From Arcuatula senhousia (Eukaryota; Mollusca; Bivalvia; Mytilida; Mytilidae), in assembly GCA_963971305.1 (NCBI GenBank), contig OZ020313.1, forward strand, positions 24,530,602 to 24,594,601: 64,000 nucleotides of DNA. Direction: 5' to 3'. Position 1 is the first letter of the stretch; every line of letters starts with the position of its first letter. The position numbers were made by a program, and so were the translations under genes. Below the pieces are notes generated by a model. That model made no database searches. It was given only the letters and a program-made list of their open reading frames with translations, and had not been told where the DNA came from. Positions 13,201 through 25,000 of the stretch are shown here, one piece after another.

Positions 13201-16200
13201 ATTCATTTTTATTTTTAAAGATTATCTAACATCACTTTTAATTTTTGAAATAACATTTTTTTTTAATATTCTATATTTTAACGTATTTGTTGTAATCTTT
13301 TTTTTTTCAACATCATATAAAAAAATATAAGTTATTTAAAAAGTCCGGTTTACAAATTTTTAACTGCTCAATCTAACTACATTTGTACAACTACCATATA
13401 TTTCTACTAAAATACCATATTTATATACAGTATATACAATTTCCATATCAAGCAAGTGGTCCGATCGTATCTTATCTATGACAGATAAGATATCAAATAC
13501 GTGTGAATTGGATGCCACAATGGAAGACTTTACAAAAATTGCCCTTTACTCGATTTTTGAACGAAAATGGAAGCAATTTATTCAAATCACAAAATTTTCA
13601 TTTTTACATATTCTTATTCTGCAGAAGGTCTATTTTTGAAACATAACTTTAAGGGAATTTACATATGTAGTTTTAAGCCTATATTCGACCTCAAACATCC
13701 GACTCCGTTCGTTTTCGAATTTTCTTACAATGAATTGTATTGAGAAAAAGGTACCCTACTTTAAATGAAAATGGAAGCAATTTCTATACATCATAGAATA
13801 ATAAAAATTATATCATCGGAAAGAAGGAATTTTTTTTTTATTCAAATATAACTATAAGATTATTCTACGACGAAAACTAATCCCACAATAGGATTTGTTT
13901 TAAAAAAGTCCTACATATTTCCAGGGATATCCAAAACAAGGGGATCAGTTTTATTTAATCCCTGATATTTCATATAAAATATTTTATCAGTGTCGAGCGG
14001 TTATCTCACGCATGCGCAATAGAAATTGTCTCTGATTGTTGACCATGTGTCTCCGAAATCATTACTATACTTTGGAAGTCCTTGACTTCCAAGTAAAAAT
14101 CAAAATGACCCTTAAGAAATTTTATGCCTAAAAATAATTTTTATATTTACTTTATAAGCCAGGAGAAGAAACGAATTGGAGAAGAGAAGCTCGGGTGTTT
14201 GAAGTTCGTCTACATAGTCAGCGTTAGTATTGTTCTAATTTCTATAAGCTTAATATACGAACAATTCTTGTAAATGAATTTTGTAGGCATTTGGGTAAAA
14301 CAAAATTATCGAAATATGGATGATCGATCTCAAATGCTGATGACTAATAGATATTACCACCGGAAAAATTAAACAAAGTGATGGCCCAAACATTGTACAA
14401 GCATTTGGAAATGGTAAGTTGGTTGATCTCATAAACAGAAATGAGTTTAAAGAAAGAAAAAGGTCGAAAGGGTAAACACTTACGAGAACGACACGAAGAA
14501 ACAATCAACATATAACACACAAAAACATCTGAATAGCAATCAACAACCCGATCACAATACATACCTTGGATGAGCCTAGGTGCTCAAAAAGATAAAACAA
14601 TTCCTTCTGCGATAGCACAGCAGTCGAGTTTCTAATTGTGAATCCACACGTTTTTAAGCCGGTAAATGAGGACAAAATAAAAACACATTCCAAACAAACA
14701 TCCACACTTATGTGTACCAGATTGACATCTCACAAGCGCATGATGACTTCAATAAAATTTGTTGACGGAGTGGCAACATCAACTTGTATTAGTATTTATT
14801 TGGTTGCTTTCGATGTTAGTCCAACGCAGCTCTGGAATAACGAATCCGCTACTTGTATGTATTGAGTGAAGACAGCAAGCGAGGAGCAACATAACCTTGA
14901 ATTAGCATTTATTTTTTAGTGGCGCTCTGCCAATCAATGTTGTCCAAAAAGCTCTGGAATACCAAATCCGTTGTGATATGTATACTCCATAAGCTGGAGT
15001 GGAAGGAATATTGCTGCACACAAGTAGGGAAAGTTGAAGACATAAGTCTGGCATAGAGATTTGTCGTGGAAGATGTACTAATGTATTTGTTCTGCTCTTA
15101 AGATACTACTTTTATCGATTCTTGTGCATCTTGTTGTAGCGGACAATTGAAAATATGAATGCGTGTATATAGCTACTCCAACAATACATTTCATTCAGAG
15201 ATTTGTTATTTTGTAGATATTTCACATCTTAAATTAATGGTGATCCTAACGTAGATATAAGGAGAAGTGGTATTCCTCGTATTTATCTGTGCAAGTTCTG
15301 TCAAAATACCAAGTTTCAAATTATTTGATGAATGCACGTTGATGCACGCCAAATTTTAATTTTGTGTGTTTTGCTGTTTTCTCTACTTTTAAAAAAATTT
15401 TCTGCAATTTTATTGCTAACAACGACCAAAGCACCGTAACTCTGTGCCATTTAATTTCGGGATACAGTTTAAATCCATTATGAGGAAAGGGAGAGAAAAT
15501 TCGACTGACCGGAACTGAAAAAAAAGCACGGGAAGTAAAAATGTTCATTTTTTTTTAACAATTCTGTACTCCGTGAAATTTTATTTTTTCTAAATAAAAA
15601 TTACATTTTCATGTTTCTGAAGCAGATACCTTTCGTTTTAAGTTGCTTTCATGAGACAATTTGACAATTTAAATTTTTAGTTGGAGTAGCTAGTGTATAT
15701 GATACGATTTATTGTTGCTTAAAATTACTTAAAATCATTATTGCAAATCTGTTTCAGGGTTTCTTACCATAGGCATTCCTACAGTACGCCGAGAGAAGAC
15801 AGCCTATTTCTTCGACACGCTTGATTCCCTTATCAACTGTACGGGAAATGAGAACATAAAAGACATCGTCTTTGTCGTATTTTTGGCTGACTTTAATCGG
15901 ACTTGGAAAGTAGAAATTGCGTTGGAAATTCATAGCCGATACACACACTTGATAGAGAACGGAACAATTCATGTCATTCAGTCAAATGAAGATTTCTATC
16001 CACAGCTGGACAATCTAAAACACACATTTAACGATAGCGAGGCTAGAACAAAATGGCGATCTAAACAAAATGTCGACTACGCGTTTTTGTGGTTGTACAG
16101 TAAACACTTGTCCCAGTTCTATATGCAAATTGAAGACGATGTGTTCACAATACCCGGATACCTCTCCGTTATTAAACAATTTATTTCTGAACAAAAGGAC

Positions 16201-16908
16201 GATTGGTCATGCTTAGAATTTTCCCTGATGGGGTTTATAGGCAAGACATTCCACTCTAAAGACTTGGATTTATTAGCAAAAACAATTCTATTATTTTACA
16301 ACAAACAGCCTGTAGACTATTTATTCCAATTTTTTAATCTTCTTAATTTGCAATCGAAAAGAATAATAAGGCGTCCAACACTTTTTCGCCATGTTGGGTT
16401 GCATTCGTCACTTCCGGGAAAGACAATGGAGGCAATAGATAAATACTTTGATAACATGGAAAAGACATTAAAGGGCGACAACCCACCAGCAAAGCTTTAT
16501 ACTACGTTAAAAGTATCAAACGATTTTCCTCTGATAAATGCATATTCATTGGAAGATGGATATTTTTGGGCTTATTCGTCTCCTCGAGAACATGACTCAA
16601 TAAGCATTGTTTTTGCAGACCCGCAAAGTATATCAAAAATTTCTATTTTAACTGGCTCAAGAGAACACAAGACGGATATACTTGAACATGGCAGATTAGA
16701 CGCATGCGTAAACATACAAGAGGTTACTCCCAGTGAACTCAAGTGTAATAATTCTATCAAATTAGGTTCTTTCTCTGAAGGGACGTTAACAGTCGAAAAC
16801 ATAGAAAAAATGACAGAATCTAAGATTTCAGGTCTTAAAATAATTGTGGAAAAAGATCAAATGTTTTGGTTGATTATCAAAGAAATAGCTGTATTTGTTT
16901 CAAAATAA
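4148..16908 (+). CDS. MGAT4-family N-acetylglucosaminyltransferase (split gene, whole span)
   Basis: Predicted Golgi type II glycosyltransferase adding beta-1,4-linked GlcNAc to N-glycan cores. Coding pieces are 4148-4238 (cytosolic tail and membrane anchor) and 15758-16908 (catalytic region), joined in frame as 413 residues; 8329-8396 is a possible extra exon. The catalytic exon carries LTIGIPTVRRE near its start, RSKQNVDYAFL, an EDD metal-site motif at 16132-16140, LEFSLMGFIGKTFHS, and the family's C-terminal NPPA-LYT and YFW segments. The order and spacing match MGAT4 proteins, and the overall look is closest to MGAT4C-like forms. The stop overlaps an AATAAA at 16904-16909. The family call is firm; the paralogue is not. 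Confidence 0.82.
5890..5982. repeat. Imperfect palindrome
   Basis: The left arm (ATTTATAGCACAGTCCTACGAGTTATCC) pairs with the right arm (GGATAACGAGGTAGGCGTTGCTATAAAT) around a GAACGCGAAGCGTGAG centre. It is probably the core of a foldback-type MITE. Confidence 0.55.
7972..8150. repeat. Tandem duplication, about 93 bp
   Basis: TTGCAC followed by GCAGTCTTTGCTCATG starts at 7972 and again at 8065. Both copies run through a GACAACTGA block to ACTAAGATATTTTTGATTT. Confidence 0.65.
8329..8396 (+). CDS. Possible MGAT4-like stem exon
   Basis: It has a good acceptor (TTTTATTGTAG|GA) and a strong donor (ATA|GTAAGTGG). In the phase left by the anchor exon it reads HMRNLSREISIPSISYRDFL and then KI, plausible for a stem just before the catalytic domain. 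However, 68 nt leaves phase 0 while the catalytic exon needs phase 1. It is therefore skipped, or ends four bases later at a weak GTGGTT donor, or is followed by another small exon not found here. Confidence 0.4.
9828..11157 (+). mobile_element. Tandem-repeat DNA element with hairpin ends (copy 1)
   Basis: It opens with the hairpin AGGCTCCCAGGAGCCT followed by CGCTCACCTGG. Six units follow with a period of about 156 bp, marked by AACATTTAAGCAAGCAACAG at 9911, 10066, 10222, 10378, 10534 and 10690. The right end has a GACGACGACG tract, GACGCCAAGTGATGGCAATA and a hairpin with AGCTCAC / GTGAGCT arms. The related copy at 17034-18666 has the same plan. Tandem cores between a short head and a hairpin tail recall bivalve non-autonomous Helitron-type elements; the class is inferred. 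Confidence 0.7.
11500..11640. repeat. Short CTCGGGAT-type tandem repeats
   Basis: Irregular repeats of TTAAG(C/T)TCGGGATTT lie at about 11506-11630. They abut the end sequence CACAGGGACTTGCTCCCC, which is shared with the foldback element at 32526-33220. Confidence 0.5.
11632..11760. mobile_element. Short internally deleted relative of the 32.5-kb foldback element
   Basis: It begins CACAGGGACTTGCTCCCCTC and, after an A/T-rich centre, returns GCACATTGACTCTAACAAAA in inverted orientation, as in the element at 32526-33220. Confidence 0.5.
14490..14900 (-). mobile_element. Penelope-like 3' tail, reverse copy
   Basis: Reverse-orientation blocks GGTGCTC, TCTGCGATAGCACAGCAGTC, CGGTAAATGAGGACAAAA and GTGAAGACAGCAAGCGAGGA align block by block with the reverse tail at 21195-21640. 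It is more diverged. Confidence 0.5.
15758..16908 (+). CDS. MGAT4-like catalytic exon
   Basis: The acceptor CTGTTTCAG|GG precedes a frame of 382 codons that opens FLTIGIPTVRRE. The EDD triad expected to bind the metal-nucleotide sugar is at 16132-16140 within FYMQIEDDV. C-terminal blocks include NPPAKLYTTLKV, AYSLEDGYFW and ILEHGRLDACVN, and the frame ends LIIKEIAVFVSK then TAA. No internal break is present, so this copy looks functional. Confidence 0.85.
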
Positions 16909-16909
16909 A
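16904..16909 (+). terminator. Polyadenylation signal overlapping the MGAT4-like stop
   Basis: AATAAA overlaps the TAA stop codon. A signal this close would give an almost absent 3' UTR, so a later signal may be used instead. Confidence 0.35.
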
Positions 16910-17033
16910 GACAAACAATATTTGTACTTAAGTTTAAAGTATAATCTCTGATTATAAAGAATCCACAGCTTTTATGGAATATTCCTTTACATGGAATATG
17001 CATGTGACAATGAGAGAAAACATTAAGGAACAA

Positions 17034-18666
17034 GAGGCTCCAAGGAGCCTGAAACGCTCATCTAGTCTTGATGTTAACCCTATGAAGACTTTTGTAGAGC
17101 TTTATGAGCATAATGTTTAAGCAGGAAAAAGCTTTTCTCTATTTTCAACAGTTTTCATTCTATAAGCTAAACTATTTTTCACCTATAAAGGGCCACATAA
17201 CATCTGCCATTTTCGACCTAATACAGACTTATGCAGAGCTTATTGAGCTGAATGTTTATGCATGCGACAGCTTTTCTCTAACTGCAATAGTTTTCATTCT
17301 ATAGGCCAAAAACATTATTTTTTACCTTTAAGGAGTCGTCAACCTTATAAGATTTTTTCACTTTTAAGTTGTAACCCCTATAAGGGGTCATCTGACAACT
17401 TCGACCCTATGTAAACTTTTGAAAAGCTGCTAAATAAGCTGAACATTCAAGCAAGCAACAGCTTTTCTCTTTCATCAAAAGTTTTCTTCTGTAGACCAAA
17501 AACATGAAAAAATGTTATTTTAGGGACTGTTACCCCTATAAGGGGTCATATGACCAATATGACTCTATGGAGAATTTTTACAAGCTTAATGAGCTGAACA
17601 TTCAAGCAAGAAACAGTTTTTCTATCTGCAATAGTTTTCCTTCTATAGGCCAAAAACATGAAAAACCTTTATTTAAGGTGCTGGTACCCCTATAAGGGGT
17701 CAGCTGACAACTTCGACCCTATGGAGACCTTTGTAGAGCTAATTGAGATGAACTTTTAAGCAAGCAACAGCTTTTCTCTATCTGAAATAGTATTCTAAAG
17801 GCCAAAAACATGCAAAACACACACGCTGTTTTTCACCTTTAAAGGGCTGTAACCCCTATAAGGGGTCATCTGACAACTTCGACCCTATGGAGACTTTTGT
17901 AGAGCAAAATTGGCTGAACATTTTAACAAGCAACAGCTTTTCTCTATCTGCAATAGTTTTCATTCCAAAGGCCTAAACACTTTTTTTTACTTTTAAGGGG
18001 CCGTAAACCCTATAAGGGGTCATCTGACAACTTCGACCTTATGAAGACTTTTGTTAATCTAGTCATGCTAGTTGAGCTGAACATTTAAGCAAGCAACAGC
18101 TTTTATCTATCTCCAATAGTTTTCATTCTATAGACCTCAACACTATGTTTTACCTTTAAGGGGCCGCCGTAACCCCAATAAGGGGTCAGCTGACAACTTT
18201 GACCCTATGCAGACTTTTGTAAATCTAATTGAGCTGAACAATTAAGCAAGCGAAAGCTTTTCTTTATCTGCAATAGTTTTCATTCTATATGCCAAAACAT
18301 GAAAAAAAACTACTATTTTTCACCTTTAAGGGGTCATCTGAAAACATCTTTTGTAGAACTTTTGACGCTGAAGCAGTAGGGTGGCATCAGATTTCATCTT
18401 TCTCTTATACTTTTAATTTCCAAGCCAAAAACATAAGTCTGACCCCCTGGTGTATTTTAAGTAAAAGCGGCCATGTTTTTAACGGATAAAAAATCGAAAC
18501 AAAAGTTTGGTGCAGGACACCCTAAAAATCAAGTTTCATTATATTTTGTTTAAAAGTTTTAGAGAGTAGATTTTTGAAAAATTGTTAACGGATGACAGAC
18601 GACGACGACAACGGACGCCAAATGATGGCAATAGCTCACCTGGACCTTAGGTCCAGTTGAGCCAAA
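17034..18666 (+). mobile_element. Tandem-repeat DNA element with hairpin ends (copy 2)
   Basis: It has the same head (AAGAGGCTCCAAGGAGCCTG) and tail (GACGCCAAATGATGGCAATA) as the copy at 9828. The end hairpin is stronger: GCTCACCTGGACC, TTA, then GGTCCAGTTGAGC. About eight core units of roughly 155-165 bp are marked by GAACATT-AAGCAAGCAACAG variants between 17105 and 18245. It begins about 125 bp after the MGAT4-like stop codon. Confidence 0.7.
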
Positions 18667-18669
18667 AAG

Positions 18670-19020
18670 GAAAATACTAGTAGAATAAAAAAATTCTTTA
18701 AATACTCGTTGGGAGCACTAAAGTTATATATTATGCAAAGATTTTGATTTATTACTTTAGGTGCACATCCATTTAATAAAAAAAATCTGGTGATGCAAAG
18801 TAATTCAAAGTCAATCAAGCCTTATCAACGGTGCTAAATATTTACCTGCAGACCCATAAACAAAATCAATTTAATGTTCAAACATAGAGCCATGTATGAA
18901 TGTATGACAACATGAATAAAAGCAGATAGAACATGAACTATGTCCAAAAGACGGGACAGAGAGACTATAAAGTTCTCGATTAAAACAAACAAAAAAACAA
19001 AATAATGCCTTATACCCTGT
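18670..19020. other. Non-coding spacer
   Basis: No gene or structured repeat recognised. It lies between the tandem-repeat element and the predicted 3' end of the minus-strand ZP-domain gene. Confidence 0.4.
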
Positions 19021-19026
19021 TTTATT
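19021..19026 (-). terminator. Polyadenylation signal of the ZP-domain gene
   Basis: AATAAA on the minus strand, about 47 nt after the predicted stop codon at 19075-19073. A signal at the expected distance supports the terminal exon. Confidence 0.5.
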
Positions 19027-22000
19027 TAAAAATCAAACAGAAATAAACACCTTGAACAGGGTTCCACTATTTCTACTTGCTGCATGTATCCTGGAAAACA
19101 AATATGAAAAAATATGAAAATGTATAAATGTTAAGGTTGTTTTGGTACAGAAATGTGATTTTATATACCACACTTTCAATTTCTATTACAATGCAAATTT
19201 ACATTGCAGTAAGTCAACGATGATGGCAGCATGTATCGTGCATCTTATATAATACTTTATTATCAAGAAGATAAATTTAGGGTAAAGGCTGTTTTATAAG
19301 CAAGTTGGCATCAGGAGCAGGAATCCTTTACAGGTCCAAAACCGTTCAAACGGCTAATTGTTGTTGTTGATGTTTACGAATTGACAACACCACACAGTGA
19401 TAAAAAAGATGTCTTTCCTGGAAATCTAGTATGATTAAATGCAACAGGCCTTTACCTTTTTATAAACAACAAAAATGTGTTTACAATTCACGTCTGGTAA
19501 TCGGACACTGATGACCGGGTAAAACTGTTTGTCAAATGACAATATTCGGAGCACCTAAGTTCATACTCGTTATGACTTAAGTTCGCGTTCTTGATTTTTG
19601 TTCGGTTGATTTTGCTTCTGTTTATGATTTGTGTTTTTTTGCTGTTATAGTTCATGTTTTCTGTTTTTGTCGTTGCCCTTTCGGACTTTTGACACTCGAA
19701 TGCCCTATTGGTGCCTCTTTGCTTCTATCAAATCAGTCAGTCTTAAATCTAGGACACCTAGTGACTACAGACCACGGGCTTGGTGTTCAAGTTTCTTAGT
19801 TGAAAAGAAACTCCTCTTACTCATTGATCTCTACAAAAAGTTTTTAACTCGTTCTTTAGTTTTCCAAAGGCAAGCTGTCAATTTCTAACTTTTGGCAGAG
19901 CGCCTATGATGATCGAGTCTAGAATGGACGAAACACGCGTCAGGCGTAGCAGAACTTTTTTGTAATTCATATTACAATCTTTCCCTTACTCACCCCATCA
20001 CATACGTCTTTGCAGACGAAAAAATTGCAGCTGATGTTTAATTTGCTCCCTCTTTTAATCTGAAAGAGTTTAAATATTGGACTTTTTCCTTCCATGCCTG
20101 TCATTGTGAAACCTTTATTCTTCGGAAACGGCCAACCGGTACCACATCTACCAAAAAGCAAAACATGTACATGGATATTTTTTTCGGTAAAGTTTCATCA
20201 AACAGGGATTTCGGATTAATTTGAAATTTCCAGGAATAAAACACCTAAAAAACAACACACATGAGAGAAAGTGCATGAAGATTTACAATGGTCCATGGTG
20301 TTACAGAGTTTTTTTTATAATCCATTAGATGTTTTCGTTAAATCTAGAATTTTCTTTAAACAAAAAAAAGTTCTTAGATTTTGAAAAAGCTATTCTAAAT
20401 AGGTTCTGTCAAAATTTTCCCTGAAGGAAGCGACCATTCGATTTTAAGGTTAAGGACACCTGATCCCAAAAATAATGCCGAATTTGAAATGTCCAATTGT
20501 TTTATATATTAGTATTAGGTTTATACTTTATCGTGTTTAAAAATATTGGACCCTCTTTCCAGGCTTGTTTTCCCAAAATTAAGGCTCAAAGTTTTCCCAA
20601 ATTACTATAAATTATATAGGAAACATGTAAACATGGGAAAGACCAAATAATAAGTTTAAAATCCTGTGCAGAAAAAAAATCAACGAATTTAAATGTTATT
20701 TTTATTTGATAAAAATCAATGAAATACAATATATTTTGAAATAAAACAATAAAAACTGGGGGTTACCAGCTTAATTCTCTGTCTACAATACAAATCTTTG
20801 TTATTTTTTGGTCATTTTTCAAGTTTGGATTATCTCCCTTATTTTATTTGAAAATTTTATCTATTTGTGTAAAAATTAATTCATTGTGATTAAGTTTTAT
20901 TCATTGTATGAAACTATTTAACAAAAGTTTCAATGTATTTGTGACATTTGTACTTGTTTTTTTGGGGCATTTTTAGCTGTTTTTGGTCACATAACAGGTG
21001 TCCTCACTAATCTTAATGGGGGTGTGGAAAGGGGGGTATTGAATCCCCGCTCCCCGCCTCCTTTCTCCCCGTTCCCCGCCCCCTATCTCCCCGCTCCCCG
21101 CCCATTTGAAGTTTCTCCCCGTGCCCCGTCCCTATTTCAACCGTTACCAGTTATTATCTCAACGTAGCATTATAAGACTTTATATAAGGGTCCCATAAAC
21201 ATGATAAAAGCGTTTGGAAGAAGCAGAGGTACCAATGGGGTATCCGAATGTAAGTCCGAAAGGGCAGAGACAAAACCAGTAAACACCAACAAAAACGGGA
21301 CAAAAACAGACAACATGTAAAACATGGAAACACAAAATAACTGAATGTCATTCAACAACGCGAACTCCAGTCGAAACAAGAGTGAACTCAGGTGCTCCGG
21401 AGGAGTAAGCAGTTCCTGCTTGCTATAGCACACCCGTCGCGTTACCAATTGTCTATTCAGCGTGTCAAATCCGGTAAAGGAAGACAAAACAAAACCCTAT
21501 GACAAACCAACATCTGCATTCATCTGAGAGATCGAAATCCCATATTAATTTTGTCTATAAGTGCATGATGTCTTCCGTAAAATTTCTGTAGTGAAGACAG
21601 CAGGCGAGGAGCAACATAACCCTGTGTGAGCAAATTTTGGAGTGTGATAACTATTTGTGGTAGAATCTTGCCTTAAGTCTCGATCTACCCCGAACGGTAT
21701 TCTCTAGATGATCATGACATTTGACCGAAAACTACGCTGTTACCTGCCACTATTTTCAAGGATACCAATATAAGACAGTCTATCAACCAAGACTGCCTTA
21801 ATATGCGCTAGCCATTTTCGGTAAATTAATGCCTTTAGTTATATGCTTACAGTAAAAATAAAATATAAATTACAGCAAAGTTCCAGATGATACGTCTCAG
21901 ACTGACGCGTGTTTACCATTTCATTTGAAACGCCTGTACCAAGTCAGGACCATTGCGATCTATAGCTATTCCGGTGTGTCTTCCATGTTTTGTTTTTTTT

Positions 22001-25000
22001 ATCTTGAACATTGAGATTGATCCTCCAAAAATCGGTAATTTTGTTATTACCTTTATTTTCGTATATTCTAGGCTTATCATGCAAAGGCACTCTACCAAAT
22101 AGTCCAAATCGAAAATTCCGAACACTATACGAATGTAAAGAGAGTAATAAAACAATAAAACCAAAATGCCGAACGTGAAAAGAAATTATGACTAAGATCA
22201 AACTATGTTTGGGCTAGGAAAAACCTTAGGGCTTAGATAAGCCATCAGATTTCAAAACAACGGATTTCCTTTTCTTTGTCAATTAAAGAAGGATATGGAG
22301 AGTGATTGTGTGTGACAAAAACGCACACAATGCCCACAATATACATAAAAAAATCTGTCCAAGTCAAAAATGGCCGGATTTAATTAAACAGGAAGTAGGT
22401 GTGCGACAGACCTAAAATCGTTATGGGACCCCACCCTGATGCTATATACCAAATATCAAGTGGCCGTGATTAGTACTGAGTTGCTGAGAAAACTGTTACG
22501 AAATTTTTTTCCCCGCCCGCACGACGCCCGCCCGCCCGCCCGACATTCACCATTTTATAACCCGGATTTTTCACTCCTTGAAATCCGGACAAAAATCCAG
22601 TTTATTAAGGAAATGTTGTTTTGTTCTATTTCAACATGTATCCACTATTTAATATTCATAATTTCGTAAAAAAATCAAAATTAAACCCACATATCGCAGA
22701 CATACAAGTTTATTTCTCTATGCGACTGTGTGCTCAAACTTTGATGTCATTCTTTTTTTATAAGAATGAAGGTAATAAAAAACTACCGAACTTGAAGGAT
22801 CAATCTCAAATGTCCATTGGAAAAGACAAATCAAGGCAAACACACCGGGGAAATGGAAGATCGCAATGGTCCTGACTTGGAACAGGCATTTCAAAGGAAA
22901 CGGTGGGTTGAACAGATTTTTATGGCATGAAAATTATACCTCGTCCAAGTGAAAATACGTAAAAACTTTGCACTTAAAGTGTTCACAAAAAAGACATAGT
23001 TATGAATTACAATTTTTATGAATCACAATTTATGACCTAACACTTCTTTGCCTAACACCCTTTCCGTGTTGTTCCCTAAAGCATAAAAGTGCCTTGGTGT
23101 GATCGTCTGGTAGCTTGCGGTTACGATCATGTAAAAAAATCGGGAATAAAAAAAAATGCGCATTAAAACGTCACTTAATGTTACTTTTGGCAAGCAAATA
23201 CAGATTGTTACATAGTAGATTAAGAACATACAATAATGACACAAATATGAAGCATGTACAAACATCTAAAACGGCTACACCACCGACCATGCTAAATTAC
23301 CACCGCCTGTTCCACCACCGTCCCCCGTCTATTTTAACACCGCTCCCCGCCCCTTCAGCCACCGTTCCCCGTCCCTTCAGCCACCGTATCACCGTCCACC
23401 CTTTCTACCCCCACCTTAATAGGTCCTGGGTGGGATGGGGGGGCTATGGTGAAATTTTAAAATATAAAAAGGCAGGTTGCCAAAAATCAAGTAGTAAAAA
23501 GACAGGGCAGTACTTTGAATTTGTTTAAAGGCATAGTAGTACTTTGGGCTAAAAAAAAAAAAAAAACAGGCGCCGATTATACGAAAATGAGGAAGCAAGA
23601 AGAATAAAATATTCATAGCCCCTACAAAAATGTCAAACAAAAACTTTTATAAGAATTGCTTATTAAAACAATCGATGTAAAAAAATCTTAAAAATCTGTC
23701 AAAGTCAAAAATGGCCAGATTTTGTTAAACAGGAAGTAGGTGAGCGACAGACCTAAAATGAATTCCACGTTATGGTACCCCATCCTGATGCTGTATACCA
23801 AATATCAAGATGCTGTGATTAGTAGTTGCTGAGAGAACTGTTACGGAAATTTTTTCCCCGCCCGCCTGCCCGACATTCACCATTTTATAACCTGGATTTT
23901 TCACTCCGTTAATTCCGGCCAAAAATTTAAAAAATTAACAAACAAAATTAATAAATCACATTGTAGGCTTTGAATTTTAAAGCATCGTCTTTAAATGACA
24001 AAAAGAAAAAAAAAATCAACCCAATGAATCCAAATTTGTTATCTTTCTTTGGACTGAAAATATGGGATTTTGTTTTGCATGTTTTGTTTAAATCAAGTAT
24101 GATCATATATAAACAAAAATCTTACGTACCCATTTGTAAGAATTGGTATAACTTTTTTTCGATCATCAGAAAATATTTCACAGTTAGAAATGGTAAAGGC
24201 TTTATCACCAGGAGCAGCTGAAAACAAAAGATGAGCTAAATGTTTTGAAATACTAATTATACATACTCACTATAGAAACCTGGGGTATTCGGAAGCACTC
24301 AAGTCAAAAAATAAAAGCTAAAATATTTTTTTAATGTAACAAACAATTTGGCTTCCATCAAATTGAAATCAATATGGAATGAATTCGTGCAACCTTCATG
24401 CAAGAAATTTTCATTCAAACAAAACATTCAACTTTTCAACGATTTAATTATAATAACAGACAACTATGGATTCGTTGGAAGTTTTTGTTTTTTCGACCTT
24501 ATCTATTTTAGGGAAATACACACAAAAAATCTTTTGAAATGCTGCATTATATATTCATATACATATATGAGATTGAAACTTCGGACATGACGAAAAATTG
24601 GAAAATTAATTTGAGAAAGTCATCCTAGCAGACAAAACAAGGCGCACTATGTACTGTTTACAACAGTCTGTGCTTCAAAGGCACCAGAGGAAATATAACT
24701 CAACAACAACAACAACAACAACAAAATGACAACGACAACAACAACAACAACAACACCTAATGAATCCAGTGTTCTGGTTTTGCGGAGACGCTTGTGTGCT
24801 TCAAAACCGGATGACGCAAAAAAACCACAAACCATTAAATTTTGTGGAAAGTTGGACATTCTTTTATATAGTGGGCTTGCACCCAATATCATGGAAACGA
24901 AAACAGAATTTCACTAACCAGTCATAACGGCTTTGAAGATGACAAAATCTCCTGTTCTTGGTGATGTCAAAGGTTTGTCATCGTGGGTTCGAAGGCCAAC

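Larger units (their letters stand above)
8397..15757 (+). other. Long intron before the catalytic exon
   Basis: A large non-coding stretch. It holds the tandem-repeat element at 9828-11157, a short TIR-like piece at 11632-11760 and a Penelope-like tail in reverse at 14490-14900. From 12.4 to 14.2 kb only AT-rich DNA was seen, apart from a small GATA-type hairpin at about 13468 (ATCTTATCT and AGATAAGAT). Confidence 0.5.

Noticed and set aside
14155..14210. Missing small exon of the MGAT4-like gene (PGEETNWRREARVFE)
   Set aside because: The acceptor is poor and its length leaves phase 0, so it would not solve the frame problem.
16572..16802. Minus-strand frame of 76 codons
   Set aside because: It is a shadow of the MGAT4-like catalytic exon.
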